Origin: Candidatus Obscuribacter sp.
Lineage (GTDB): Bacteria > Cyanobacteriota > Vampirovibrionia > Obscuribacterales > Obscuribacteraceae
Assembly (NCBI GenBank): GCA_016712465.1
Contig: JADJQZ010000001.1
Span: 2,418,001-2,482,000, forward strand
DNA length: 64,000 bases
Direction: 5' to 3'
Positions 24,018-33,168 of this stretch are shown here, piece by piece. The notes under the pieces were generated by a model. That model made no database searches. It was not told the origin of the DNA and saw only the letters and a list, made by a program, of their open reading frames with translations. Every line of letters begins with the position of its first letter. Position 1 is the first letter of the stretch. The position numbers and the translations under genes were made by a program.

Positions 24018-26471
24018 CTACTTGCTTTTCTTCCTGGCAGGCGGCTTCATGGCCGGCGCCACTTTTGCCTCTGCTTGCGGTGATACGGATATGGAGAGAA
24101 CCGGTGCCGGTCCCTGCCAGCCGCCGGCAAAGTAGAGCGGTGTCTGGGTCTGGTTCCTGTCTTGCAGAACTTCCCTGGCTACTTGTTCCCTCATGGTTTG
24201 ATAGGCGGTAGCTAGATCCACCTGACCCTGCTTTTGTTTGAGGGCTTCGATGAGGCGGCGGGTGAAGACACTATTAGGATAGACTTTGGATTCCCAGGAA
24301 ACTTGCTCCGGAGCACTGGAGCAGATGATTGCCTGGCCTGAGCCGGCGTCCAGTTTGTTTATATTGAAAGAGTTTTCGCGCTTGAGCCCCTTGGCGCCCC
24401 TGGAGGCCGCACCGCTATGGCAGACATCGAGGACGAGCACTACTCTTCCGGCATGCACCTGTTCTTTGATCATCTGGGAAAGCCATTGCATGGGAATGCC
24501 GGTGGAGAGTAAGGCCGCAGGGGAGGTGTCGTGTGCCACCAGGAAATTTACACCGTCTGCACTCTCCAGGGAGGTGGAGCCATGGCTTGAAATATAGATC
24601 ACGACCAAGTCGTCAACCCCGGCTCGTTTGCCTAACCAGGCTTCTCCCAGTTGACGGATGATATTTTCTCTGGTGGCATCCTTGTCGGTCAAAAGCTTGA
24701 CGTTCTGGGCCGGAAAACGAGCATCTTTAATGAGATAGTTGGCGAAATCGATGGCGTCTTTGGCGGCGTAACGCAGGTTGATATCGGCATCGGCAAAGTT
24801 GCTTATGCCTATTACCAGGGCCCACTTGTTTCTCACCGCTCGTTCCGGCTGTTTACTGGTTATGTCGGCAGGCTTTTGCGTCACCACCTGTAGTTGCGGG
24901 CTCGCCGCCAGTATCTCATCAATTTCCTTGCGCAAGGCAGAGGCTTCGGTGTTGTCGCCCTGACCAAGTTTTTCATGCAACTGCCTGGTCTTGGTTAGAG
25001 CCGGCAGCAGTTGCGCTTTGCTTGTGGCCAGTTCTCTTCTGATATTAAGAGCCTTTCTGGCCAGGTCGAGGGCTTTTTCGTACTGCTTTTCTTCCTGGTA
25101 AAAGTCGGAGGCGGCACTGTAAGCGTTCAAGAGCGTGATTTTACTTTTGTCCTTTGCGGACTCCATCGAGGTTATGGCTAGCTGAAAGTTTTGTTCGGCT
25201 GCCTTCTTTTCGCCCCGGGCGCTTTCCAGTTGCGCTAGAAGCATTCTGGTCTCGGACTGTTCCATACCCAGACTTTCCCGCTCGAAGGTGGTGCTGGCCT
25301 GATTTAAGAGTGTCTGCGCTTCCTTCAGTTTCTCGCCGTTGTTTTCGTCGATGAGAAGCGCGGCTAGATCTTTTCTTGCCTGGGCTGTGCGAATTGAATT
25401 TTCACCCATGGCTTCTAGAAATATGGACATGGCTTTGCGACTGTATTCTTCCGCCTTGTCGTATTTGCCCTGGCTCTGCAGGAGGCGGGCCATTCTGGTG
25501 TAGTCGCCGCCCAGGTTGGTATGTCGTTCTCCCAATAAGCCGCTATGGATTTCGATGGCTTTGTTCAAGAGCGTTTCCGCTTCTTCGTAGCGATCTTGTT
25601 CGGTTGCCACCCTGGCCAGGTTGGCGTAGCAACTGGCTACGTTATTGCTGTTTTCGCCCATGTCCGCTGAAAGAGTGTTGAGGGATTCTTTCAAGAGATT
25701 GTTGGCTTCGTCGTACTTGCCCATGGCCACCAGTGTCAGGGCTAAATTGGTTTTGGTGAAGGCTTCCGAAGATCTGTTTTTTTCTTTGACGGCGTAATCG
25801 AGAGCTTCCGTGAGAGTGGTTCTGGCCTCTTCCAGCCGTCCCTGTTGCTTGTAGGCGCGGCCAAGGGCATCGTAGAGTCCATTTAGCGAGATATATTGTT
25901 TGAGGTTCGTCTTCTCTCTTGTGGCCAGAGCCGCTTTCAGTACGGTTTCTGCTTCCTGTGGTCTGGACATTTCCAGATAGAGTGAGCCAAGCGCAAAGAG
26001 TACGGTACTTTGACAGAGCAAGTTGATGGGACTATTGCCGCTGAAGGCTTGCAACGATTCCTTATACAGTTTTTCCGATTCTTGAAACTTGTCTTGATTG
26101 CGGTAGACTGTGCCGAGCATGAGCATGGGCTCGTACATATAAATTTTGTTTTCGTCGGCCTTCTTGGAGTGAGGCTTTTGCTTCTGGCGCAGGGCAAGAA
26201 ACTGCTGTAGATAGTCTTCCGCCTTTTGCAGCTTACCGAGGCGACAATAGACTGTGCCCAGCTCTTTGTATAAGTTTGCCCGAGCCTCGCTATCGTTTGA
26301 GAGATGTTCGCTATTAGCGAGAGCTAGCTCGAACTGCTTTTCAGCTTGTTGGTAATGTCCTTCTTTCAATTGCTTCTGTCCGCTTTCAAAGAAGGTTGAA
26401 AATAGAGGCTCGGCTGCCTGGGCGGCGCTTATGGATAAGAGCAGGTTTAGAGCGATGAGTTTTTTCAGCAT
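24018..26471 (-). CDS. Secreted TPR protein with C-terminal caspase-like (metacaspase) domain
   Basis: 817 aa. Signal peptide (residues 1-19, ending A-A-Q-A-A). About 20-510 is a long array of TPR units of the kinesin-light-chain type (A-E-x-L-x-x-x-A-L). About 548-790 is a peptidase C14 fold: K-W-A-L-V-I-G-I-S-N-F, catalytic His in I-S-S-H-G-S (about 628) and catalytic Cys in L-D-V-C-H-S-G (about 682). Both catalytic residues are present. It is translated right after the oxidoreductase gene (7-base overlap) and converges on the kinase-TPR gene. Confidence 0.85.
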   Translation of the reverse strand: MLKKLIALNLLLSISAAQAAEPLFSTFFESGQKQLKEGHYQQAEKQFELALANSEHLSNDSEARANLYKELGTVYCRLGKLQKAEDYLQQFLALRQKQKPHSKKADENKIYMYEPMLMLGTVYRNQDKFQESEKLYKESLQAFSGNSPINLLCQSTVLFALGSLYLEMSRPQEAETVLKAALATREKTNLKQYISLNGLYDALGRAYKQQGRLEEARTTLTEALDYAVKEKNRSSEAFTKTNLALTLVAMGKYDEANNLLKESLNTLSADMGENSNNVASCYANLARVATEQDRYEEAETLLNKAIEIHSGLLGERHTNLGGDYTRMARLLQSQGKYDKAEEYSRKAMSIFLEAMGENSIRTAQARKDLAALLIDENNGEKLKEAQTLLNQASTTFERESLGMEQSETRMLLAQLESARGEKKAAEQNFQLAITSMESAKDKSKITLLNAYSAASDFYQEEKQYEKALDLARKALNIRRELATSKAQLLPALTKTRQLHEKLGQGDNTEASALRKEIDEILAASPQLQVVTQKPADITSKQPERAVRNKWALVIGISNFADADINLRYAAKDAIDFANYLIKDARFPAQNVKLLTDKDATRENIIRQLGEAWLGKRAGVDDLVVIYISSHGSTSLESADGVNFLVAHDTSPAALLSTGIPMQWLSQMIKEQVHAGRVVLVLDVCHSGAASRGAKGLKRENSFNINKLDAGSGQAIICSSAPEQVSWESKVYPNSVFTRRLIEALKQKQGQVDLATAYQTMREQVAREVLQDRNQTQTPLYFAGGWQGPAPVLSISVSPQAEAKVAPAMKPPARKKSK

Positions 26472-27517
26472 GTCTCTCTCAGTTTCTCCATGATTTTGAG
26501 GCCTTGCCAGGCATCCATCGGCGACACCGGTGGTGGTGCGCCGTCCAGTATGGCCAGGCGCATGCCCTGGTAGTAAGCCAGCCAGTTGCCCGCTGCGGTC
26601 TCCACCTTTGCGCGCTCCAGACCGTCTACAAGAAGGCTGCCCCAGTCAGAGGCAGGCTCTAGGCCAAATTGCGAATCGGCCGGTGATATTCCGGCTCTCA
26701 ACATATCTTCCTGGGGACAGCCTTTTTCCTTGATGAAGGCTCCTCTGGAACCACTCAAATTAAAGCGTGGTCCGGCGCCGAGGCAGACCATGGAAGCGTA
26801 GAGATGCACCTGCAGGTTGCTTGCCTTATAGTTGAAGGCCAGAAAAAGATCATCTTCGACCCCCAGACCGCGCCGTTCTTGCAATTTGCCGTATATGTCG
26901 TCGGGAACTCCAAAGAGGGCCAGGGCCTGATCAATGAGGTGGCTGCCCAGGTCGTAAAGCACGCCGCCGCCCTCTTCGGCGCAAGTCGTCTCTCTCCAGC
27001 CGCCCGGTTTTGGTTTGGAACGGTAACGTTCTATTCTTGATTCGAGGCGAAAGGGTTTGCCGACCAGGTTTTCATCAAGCACTGTTTTGAGAGTAAGAAA
27101 ATCAGAGTCGAATCTTCGGTTATGGTAGGGAGCGACTATTTTGCCACGGGCTTCGGCTAAAGTAATTAGCTCTTCGGCCTGAGCGGCGGTGAGGCAGAAG
27201 GGCTTATCCACCACCACATGAAGCCCGGCTTCCAGGCAGGTTTTGGCCTGGTCATGGTGCAAACGATTGGGGGTGGTGATTACGGCCAGATGAAACTGAT
27301 CTTTGTCTTTCAGCATGGCTTCCATGCTGTCATAGATCCTGGTGTGCGGATAGCTTTGCTTGATGGACTTTTGTCTTTCCGGGTTGCTTGTCACCACGGC
27401 TGCAAGCTTCATACCCTGGCAGGCATTTATGAAAGGGGCATGAAAAATGGAGCCCCCGGTGCCGTAACCAATTAAGACCACAGACAAGATTTTTTCAATT
27501 GAACTTTTGTGGTGCAT
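26465..27517 (-). CDS. Gfo/Idh/MocA family oxidoreductase
   Basis: 350 aa. Rossmann motif G-Y-G-T-G-G near residues 19-24, V-I-T-T-P-N-R-L-H-H (substrate-side loop) and V-V-D-K-P-F in place of the common E-K-P. G-G-G-V-L-Y-D-L-G-S-H-L-I-D-Q is the C-terminal family hallmark with the conserved His. NAD(P)-dependent; the substrate (sugar or inositol-type) is unknown. ATG start; its stop overlaps the start of the metacaspase by 7 bases, which implies coupling but no known pathway. Confidence 0.85.
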   Translation of the reverse strand: MHHKSSIEKILSVVLIGYGTGGSIFHAPFINACQGMKLAAVVTSNPERQKSIKQSYPHTRIYDSMEAMLKDKDQFHLAVITTPNRLHHDQAKTCLEAGLHVVVDKPFCLTAAQAEELITLAEARGKIVAPYHNRRFDSDFLTLKTVLDENLVGKPFRLESRIERYRSKPKPGGWRETTCAEEGGGVLYDLGSHLIDQALALFGVPDDIYGKLQERRGLGVEDDLFLAFNYKASNLQVHLYASMVCLGAGPRFNLSGSRGAFIKEKGCPQEDMLRAGISPADSQFGLEPASDWGSLLVDGLERAKVETAAGNWLAYYQGMRLAILDGAPPPVSPMDAWQGLKIMEKLRETC

Positions 27518-27550
27518 TTTCCGTTACTAAGTTACAAGGTTCGAGCCGGA

Positions 27551-28048
27551 TTATTTTCGGTCGGCGAGCTTGAGCACGATTTTCCACTCGCTCTCGCTTA
27601 CCGGCTGCACTGACAGACGACTTCCTTTTTGTAATAGAGCCATTTTGGCAAGTCCGGCTTCGGCTCTCAACAAATTCAAATCGAGGGGGGTCTTGAATGT
27701 TTGCACATGCTTTATGTCCACCATGTACCAGGTGGGCTCAGACTTCTTACTTTTGGGATCGTAATGCGGATCTTCCGGATCGAAGGCGGTGTGGTCGGGG
27801 TAACCTGCTTTTACCACCTCTGCAATGCCCGCTATGGCCGAGGGCTCGCAGTTGCTGTGATAAAAGAGCACAAGGTCGCCTGGTTTGATATCGTCTCTGA
27901 GAAAGTTTCTGGCCTGATAGTTGCGCACACCGTCCCAGCACGTGGTCTTGTCTTTGGCTTTTTCCAGATCTGTTATGGAAAAGACCGTGGGCTCAGATTT
28001 CATGAGCCAGTAACGACGCTTTCCATCAGCCTGCTTCTTGACTACCAT
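27551..28048 (-). CDS. EVE domain protein
   Basis: 165 aa from the ATG at 28048, which has a GAGAGG ribosome site; a TTG at 28060 is less likely. R-Y-W-L-M-K-S-E-P opens the EVE fold, then W-D-G-V-R-N-Y-Q-A-R-N-F-L and L-F-Y-H-S-N-C, all classic for the family. EVE folds (PUA-like) read modified bases such as 5-methylcytosine, and the family is common beside nucleic-acid-modification genes. Here it stands alone, divergent from the aquaporin. Confidence 0.85.
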   Translation of the reverse strand: MVVKKQADGKRRYWLMKSEPTVFSITDLEKAKDKTTCWDGVRNYQARNFLRDDIKPGDLVLFYHSNCEPSAIAGIAEVVKAGYPDHTAFDPEDPHYDPKSKKSEPTWYMVDIKHVQTFKTPLDLNLLRAEAGLAKMALLQKGSRLSVQPVSESEWKIVLKLADRK

Positions 28049-28139
28049 TGAACCTCTCAAATGTCATCTGCCGATGGCGTTAGTTTAGAAGAGGTATCCA
28101 TTTAAGGTGTCTTGCCTCAAGTACCTGTAAACTTTTTTA

Positions 28140-28183
28140 CGCTTAAGTTACGCTTAATTTGCGCTTAAATTGTTACTTACCGG
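28140..28183. promoter_or_regulatory. Four tandem 11-bp units, Pho-box-like
   Basis: Three near-identical 11-bp units (CGCTTAAGTTA, CGCTTAATTTG, CGCTTAAATTG) and a fourth degenerate one lie directly before the aquaporin. An 8-bp CTTAA-rich core with a 3-bp spacer is the layout of the cyanobacterial Pho box. The repeats end only about 20-25 bases from the ATG, which is close for an activator site, so repression or a leaderless transcript must be considered. Confidence 0.45.
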
Positions 28184-28195
28184 GAGAAATTGGCA

Positions 28196-28939
28196 ATGAA
28201 ACATGCCCGAGTACTGGTCGCCGAATTTATCGGTTCCGCCTTTTTGCTTATGGTGGTGGTGGGCTCCGGTATCCTTGCCGACAAACTCAATGGCGGCGCT
28301 AATCCGGCTCTTTCGGTTCTCTGTGTGGCCTTTGCCACCGGCGGCGTGCTTTATGCCCTGATTACTTCTCTGGGCGCGGTTTCGGCGCACTTCAATCCAG
28401 CTGTCACTCTTGTTTCGGCTTTTCGCCGTGAGCTTTCCTGGTCTCTAGTTTTGCCCTACATCGTCAGCCAGATTCTAGGGGCCTGTCTGGGCGTGATCAT
28501 GGCCAATTTGATGTTTGATCTGCCGGCCGTGACCATTTCTCAAACGGTAAGACATGCAAGTGGTCAGTATCTGGGTGAGTTCATCGCCATTTTCGGACTT
28601 CTGGGCACCATCTTCGGTACGGCCAGGCATCGCCCCGAAGCCGTTCCGGCTGCTGTGGCCGCCTATGTGGCGGGAGCTATCTATTTCACTTCCTCCACTT
28701 GTTTTGCCAATCCTGCCGTCACCATCGCTCGCACCCTTACCGGCACTCTCACCGGCATCTGTCCGGCTGACGTGGCGGCCTATGTGGCCTTTCAGGTGCT
28801 GGGGGCCCTATCGGCCATGGTGGTCTTCGGCTGGCTCTTCAAGGCCGAAGACGGCGAAATTGAGAAGATTCGCCGGGAACTTACGGAAGAAGAGCTGCGT
28901 TTGCGCCTCGAGCGCGATTACAAACTACACAATCTTTAG
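28196..28939 (+). CDS. Aquaporin / MIP family channel
   Basis: 247 aa from the ATG at 28196 with GGGAGAA upstream. Six to seven hydrophobic segments and two NPA loops: H-F-N-P-A-V-T (about 66) and F-A-N-P-A-V-T (about 170). Y-F-T-S-S-T-C is the position before the second NPA; F-T-S-S-T suggests a water-specific or arsenite-type filter rather than a glycerol facilitator, but the selectivity residues are only inferred. The C-terminus is a charged amphipathic helix. Pho-box-like repeats lie in front of it. Confidence 0.85.
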   Translation: MKHARVLVAEFIGSAFLLMVVVGSGILADKLNGGANPALSVLCVAFATGGVLYALITSLGAVSAHFNPAVTLVSAFRRELSWSLVLPYIVSQILGACLGVIMANLMFDLPAVTISQTVRHASGQYLGEFIAIFGLLGTIFGTARHRPEAVPAAVAAYVAGAIYFTSSTCFANPAVTIARTLTGTLTGICPADVAAYVAFQVLGALSAMVVFGWLFKAEDGEIEKIRRELTEEELRLRLERDYKLHNL

Positions 28940-28947
28940 GGCTTAAC

Positions 28948-29817
28948 CTATTTGACGTTCAAAGTGCGGATGCGTTTATAGATCTCATCCGCTTCTTTTT
29001 GCTTGCCGTCTTTGTAGAGCAGCTTGGCTTGATTCTCTAAGGCCAGGGCGGTTTCTTTGGTAGGCGGCATTTTCATGTCCACTATCTTTTGAAAGGAAGC
29101 ATCCGCCTTAGCTCTGTCGCCCCGGGCCAGATAAAGCTCTCCCATTCCCAATAGCACGGAGGCCTCTTCCTTACTTTCTTCGGGCTTGGCTTTCTTGGCC
29201 AGGGAAAGGGCTCTTTGATAGGTCTCTTCCGCCTTAGCAAAATCACCGGCTTCTTTGTACTCATTAGCCAGGAAGCGCACGCTTTCAAAGAGTTTGAAAT
29301 TATCCCTGCCCAGAACCTTCTCGGCTTTGCTGATGCGGTCCACCATGATCTTGATGGCGTTTTCATGATACTTCTTGTGCACGGCAATTTTGCGCTCGGC
29401 CACCGAGCGACCCCTGCTTCCACCCACCGGAGATACTGACACATCGCCCTTACCGGCGGTATCAAAGTGGGCAATTACGTCGAAGGCGCGATCGTTGAAT
29501 TTCTGAAAGGGCACTGCTCCGTCAATGGCGTTAATGGCGCAGTTATCCAGACCTTTGTCTCCCGATGATCCGAAGACCACCGGAGCAGCGTAACCACCAT
29601 CGGGCAGGAGTCTGAATTGAACGGCGACGGAGGCGTTTTTAGTATAAGTAAGCCTGGCCCAGGAGCTTCTTAGTTTTTCCTCGCAGGAGGTGAGCACTTC
29701 TTCCCGGTCGGCTTCGGAAAGGGCAAGAGCTGAATGGCAGAGACCGACAAGACCGAAGGCGACAAGCAGGGCCGGCCCAAAAAGGCTTTTCAGTGATTTA
29801 CTATTTGAGAGGATCAA
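28948..29817 (-). CDS. Secreted TonB-C-like and TPR protein
   Basis: 289 aa from a TTG that overlaps the end of the bestrophin gene by 17 bases; a Leu codon slightly downstream is an alternative start. Signal peptide of about 30 residues ending in A-L-A. The first domain (about 38-110, S-W-A-R-L-x-Y and V-Q-F-R-L-L-P-D-G) is TonB-C-like, a fold also found in stand-alone periplasmic proteins. About 165-289 has two or three TPRs. Most likely an outer-face periplasmic adaptor; role unknown. Last gene after bestrophin. Confidence 0.65.
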   Translation of the reverse strand: MILSNSKSLKSLFGPALLVAFGLVGLCHSALALSEADREEVLTSCEEKLRSSWARLTYTKNASVAVQFRLLPDGGYAAPVVFGSSGDKGLDNCAINAIDGAVPFQKFNDRAFDVIAHFDTAGKGDVSVSPVGGSRGRSVAERKIAVHKKYHENAIKIMVDRISKAEKVLGRDNFKLFESVRFLANEYKEAGDFAKAEETYQRALSLAKKAKPEESKEEASVLLGMGELYLARGDRAKADASFQKIVDMKMPPTKETALALENQAKLLYKDGKQKEADEIYKRIRTLNVK

Positions 29818-30856
29818 TGCGGAGAGCCTTGAGACTGGTGGTGTATTCCAGAGATTCTTTCACTGGCAAAATGTCCGATACCGTATTTTGAATAGTATTA
29901 CATATGGTATCCAGGGGCAAGTCGTCTCCGTCTTTGCCGAAGGGCTCTTCTATGTCTTCGGCAATCAGTTCCAGACCAATAAGGAAGTAGGAACCGATGA
30001 GAATGAGAGGCAGGCTCCAGAGCAGGGAGAATTCGGGCAGCACATACCAGGGCAGGGCAATTAAGTTGATGGCGATACCCTGGCGCATGAAGGCTCGGTA
30101 GGAGAGGGCCAGGGGACTGTTCTTGATTCTTTCGCAGGCGCCGCAAATATCCATGAAGGCCCGCATGTGCGGGTCTAACTGCAGTCTGGCAAAGCCATCC
30201 AGACGCTCATTGTTCTGCCATTCGTAGACGATATTGAACATCTTGTTGGCCACGAAGACCGGTATGTTTACCGGCCCTTCCGTAGGCAAATCTTGCAGTC
30301 CGGGCAGCCGCCGGCTTGGTTTGGTGCCGCGCAGGTGATGCTTGAGGGAATAGGCGAAAGTAATAACCAGCTCGCCTAATTTGACCTTTTCAATGTTGGG
30401 CAGACCGTGCAAATGCGCTACCTTGAGGCAGAGGTTGCGCGAATCGTTTACCAGTTGCCCCCAGAGCTTGCGCCCTTCCCACCATCTTTCGTAGGCGGTA
30501 TTGGTACGGAAGACCAGCAGCAAGCCCAGGACGGCACTGCTGAATGCCGCAGCCCCTGCTTCTTTCATAACGCGGGTGTTGAAACTTTTGTCGGTGAACC
30601 ATTCAACGAAGATGCAGTAGACGCTCATGATGGCCAGGTAAACCCAGACACGGCTGGCCACCGGGATCTGATGGAAGCGGGTGAACGGATGCACCCAGAG
30701 CCCAATTGCCCGGCGCAGGGAGGTCTTACTCATATTTTGATGCAAGACATTGCTGGCGCCGGTGGCTATGCCGTCCAGTCCGGTGAAAGTGCTTTCTGCC
30801 TGGTCTTCTTCTTTTGCTGCCATCTTTTGATTGCTACCCTGGGTAATATTCTCCAA
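29801..30856 (-). CDS. Bestrophin family anion channel
   Basis: 351 aa. A 65-residue soluble N-terminus, then R-V-W-V-Y-L-A-I-M and F-R-T-N-T-A-Y-E-R-W-W-E-G-R-K-L-W-G-Q-L-V-N-D, the family hallmark. Four hydrophobic segments in total, and I-A-E-D-I-E-E-P-F-G at about 305, the conserved Ca-clasp-like region of bacterial bestrophins. Forms a pentameric anion (Cl-) or divalent-permeant channel in the inner membrane. ATG start; the following secreted TonB-C/TPR gene overlaps its end. Confidence 0.85.
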   Translation of the reverse strand: MENITQGSNQKMAAKEEDQAESTFTGLDGIATGASNVLHQNMSKTSLRRAIGLWVHPFTRFHQIPVASRVWVYLAIMSVYCIFVEWFTDKSFNTRVMKEAGAAAFSSAVLGLLLVFRTNTAYERWWEGRKLWGQLVNDSRNLCLKVAHLHGLPNIEKVKLGELVITFAYSLKHHLRGTKPSRRLPGLQDLPTEGPVNIPVFVANKMFNIVYEWQNNERLDGFARLQLDPHMRAFMDICGACERIKNSPLALSYRAFMRQGIAINLIALPWYVLPEFSLLWSLPLILIGSYFLIGLELIAEDIEEPFGKDGDDLPLDTICNTIQNTVSDILPVKESLEYTTSLKALRIDPLK

Positions 30857-30921
30857 TATCGGCTGTTTTAAAAAAGGTGATCTTGCTCACATTGTAAAAA
30901 TGTCGGGTTCCTACAGCGCAA

Positions 30922-32577
30922 TCAGGGTACGCTGACAATTTTCTTCAGTTCCCGCGAGAGTGTGGCGTAGGAGGCTCTGCCGATAATTGTGTTGGAGGTA
31001 GAGCCGTCCCTGTTTAGAAAGACAAAAGAGGGAATCGGTCCTGTGTTGAAATACTTGACCAGCCCCTCATTGGCCTGGTCGTCCACGTCCAGAGAGAGCA
31101 CCTTGAGGCTTTCTCCATAATTCTTGTAGACATCCTTGACAATGCCGTCAATGCCCTGGCACTCCACGCACCAGGGGGCCTGGAAGATAACCACGGTGGG
31201 TTTGCCTTCCGTAAGTTGCTGTCTGTTCACGGCCACTGTTGCACCGCTTGCGGCGCCGCGGCTGCCGAGCACATAGTTTTCATTGCGTCTGGGGGCGGGA
31301 TTAACTTTCATGAGGGCCTGGGCGAGAGCCTTTTCCTCCCTGGCCCGGCTGTTGTCGCCCAGATGGGCCAGGCAGAGCGCAAACCAGTAATGAGCGTCGC
31401 TATTGAGCGGCTCGGTGGAAACAATGGCTTCGAAGAGTTTGCGGGCCTCTTGAAACTTGCCACTGCGCAGAGCCATCAAAGCCAGGGTCATTTCCTTCTC
31501 CATGGGATCTGCATCCCCGCTTGCCTCGGCTGATTGTTCCGGCTCCACCAGAGCCACCGGCGGCATGGGCGCACTGGGGGCGGCAGGCGGTTCCTCTTGT
31601 GTCTGTTGTAACTGCTTTGCCAACCGAGAATCATCGGGCGGGCGGCTCTCCAGCACTGACTTCTGAGCCTTAAGCCAGCCAGTGATCATGTTTCCCACGG
31701 TCTGGTCGAAGACCTTGGTGTGGGTGTCCTGGATCTCGAGGATGAGATGCTCGCTGGGAAGGGATATGAAAATCTTATTGGGGCATTTAATCCGGCTGAA
31801 CAGATCGTAGGAACCTTGCGGTTTCACCAGTTTGTCCTGGGTGCCTTGCAGCATCAAAAGTGGCGAGACCACCTTCTTTGCCGCTTCGTGATTTTCATTC
31901 ATGAAGCGCTGGAATTGAATAAGTTCGTGTGGCGAAAGGTCGAATCGGCTCAAAGGGTCGCACTGCCACTCAGTCTTGAGCGCTTCATTGTGGGTGGCCT
32001 GGTCGACTATGGAAGCGCCGGCCTCGGAGGGTTTATTAGGACCTTTGAGGAAGGAGAGGGCTACCTTTAGATCGGTGCGACCGGCCTGAAATCGCTCCGA
32101 TGCGGGCACGGAAGAGATGACTCCGTCAATCAATTCCGGATAAAGAGATGCCGCTCTCAGGGCGATGGCGCCGCCCATGGACTCGCCCACCAGGAAGACG
32201 GGCACGCCCTTATTAGCCGCTCTTACGGCATTCAAAGCTACTCTTACATCTTCCAGGCAACTATCGAAGTCCACCTGTTCGTGTCCCGCCGCCCTGGCCC
32301 AGGAGCCGAAACCGCGCACGTCCAGCGCATAACAGGTGATGCCTTTCTCGGTCATGGACTGGGCGAAGGTATTATAAGTGGTGGCATCAAGACCGAGTCC
32401 GTGGATGCAGAGAAAGACCGCTTCCGCCCGTCCGGTTTTGCTTACCCAGCTCATGCATGGCGCGTAATGTGTTTCGCTGCCGCTCTTTTTCTCGGAGGCG
32501 CGGGCCGGTGCTCCCTGTTGCCAGCCAGGGCCGGCTAAGAGTATTAGTGCAAGGCTTACATTCAGGAGTTTCTTCAT
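30922..32577 (-). CDS. Secreted alpha/beta hydrolase fused to TPR and thioredoxin domains
   Basis: 551 aa with a signal peptide (1-27). Residues about 40-300 are an S33 / monoacylglycerol-lipase-like hydrolase: L-C-I-H-G-L-G oxyanion loop, G-E-S-M-G-G nucleophile elbow (about 132), and a Ser-acid-His set that appears complete. About 355-425 has two TPRs (F-Q-E-A-R-K-L-F). About 455-551 is a thioredoxin fold with P-W-C-V-E-C (CxxC, about 468-473) and G-P-I-P-S-F containing the cis-Pro. Three domains in one reading frame with no break. Its start is 3 bases after gluconokinase. Confidence 0.8.
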   Translation of the reverse strand: MKKLLNVSLALILLAGPGWQQGAPARASEKKSGSETHYAPCMSWVSKTGRAEAVFLCIHGLGLDATTYNTFAQSMTEKGITCYALDVRGFGSWARAAGHEQVDFDSCLEDVRVALNAVRAANKGVPVFLVGESMGGAIALRAASLYPELIDGVISSVPASERFQAGRTDLKVALSFLKGPNKPSEAGASIVDQATHNEALKTEWQCDPLSRFDLSPHELIQFQRFMNENHEAAKKVVSPLLMLQGTQDKLVKPQGSYDLFSRIKCPNKIFISLPSEHLILEIQDTHTKVFDQTVGNMITGWLKAQKSVLESRPPDDSRLAKQLQQTQEEPPAAPSAPMPPVALVEPEQSAEASGDADPMEKEMTLALMALRSGKFQEARKLFEAIVSTEPLNSDAHYWFALCLAHLGDNSRAREEKALAQALMKVNPAPRRNENYVLGSRGAASGATVAVNRQQLTEGKPTVVIFQAPWCVECQGIDGIVKDVYKNYGESLKVLSLDVDDQANEGLVKYFNTGPIPSFVFLNRDGSTSNTIIGRASYATLSRELKKIVSVP

Positions 32578-32580
32578 GGT

Positions 32581-33099
32581 TTAGCGCGGTACCAATTTTT
32601 CCAGTCTGTCGATTATGCCTTCCAGGCAATGGGCCGAGTCCCCACGGCTCTCAATGATCAAGGCTTCTTCTTCCCCCGGTTCCTGTAAAGTTTCGAATTG
32701 ACTCCTGAGTAAGGCGGGATTAAAGAAATGGTCCTCACGACCGGCAAGTCGCTTTGTCGCTTCTTCCAGGGACAACTTGAGATAGACAAAGCGTACCGCC
32801 TCAAGCCCCGAGCTTAACTGTTTTCGATAATTTTTCTTAAGGCAGGAACAGACCAGAACCAGACCCCGTTCGTCTCTTTGATAGCTGAGCAGAAGCTCAT
32901 TCAGCTCCTGCAGCCAGGGGAGGCGGTCTGCATCGCTGAGAGCGATGGCGGCAGCCATTTTCTCTTTGTTGGCCTGGCTATGGTAATCATCACCGTCGGC
33001 GAAATCTATGCCCAGTCTATTCGCAAGAGCCTTCCCTATTGTGGTTTTCCCGGAACCGGAAACCCCCATTATTACCACGAGCATTGCAAATGTTTTCAT
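32581..33099 (-). CDS. gntK: Gluconokinase
   Basis: 172 aa, normal for GntK-type gluconokinase (ATP plus gluconate to 6-phosphogluconate). M-G-V-S-G-S-G-K-T-T (Walker A), D-G-D-D-Y-H, N-K-E-K-M and D-A-D-R-L-P-W-L are all family motifs. An ATG at 33084 is an alternative start. It feeds the pentose-phosphate or Entner-Doudoroff route. Divergent from glgB; cotranscribed with the hydrolase fusion. Confidence 0.9.
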   Translation of the reverse strand: MKTFAMLVVIMGVSGSGKTTIGKALANRLGIDFADGDDYHSQANKEKMAAAIALSDADRLPWLQELNELLLSYQRDERGLVLVCSCLKKNYRKQLSSGLEAVRFVYLKLSLEEATKRLAGREDHFFNPALLRSQFETLQEPGEEEALIIESRGDSAHCLEGIIDRLEKLVPR

Positions 33100-33168
33100 A
33101 GGAAGTTTATTCCCTGCCTTTCTGTTAATCTAAATAGTCAAGTTCCAAATAGATGCCAGAGGCTTACG

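Noticed and set aside
32878..33168. 97-codon upstream extension of glgB
   Set aside because: It runs over gntK in the opposite strand, and lacks GlgB similarity; the TTG at 33169 has a better ribosome site and the normal N-terminus.
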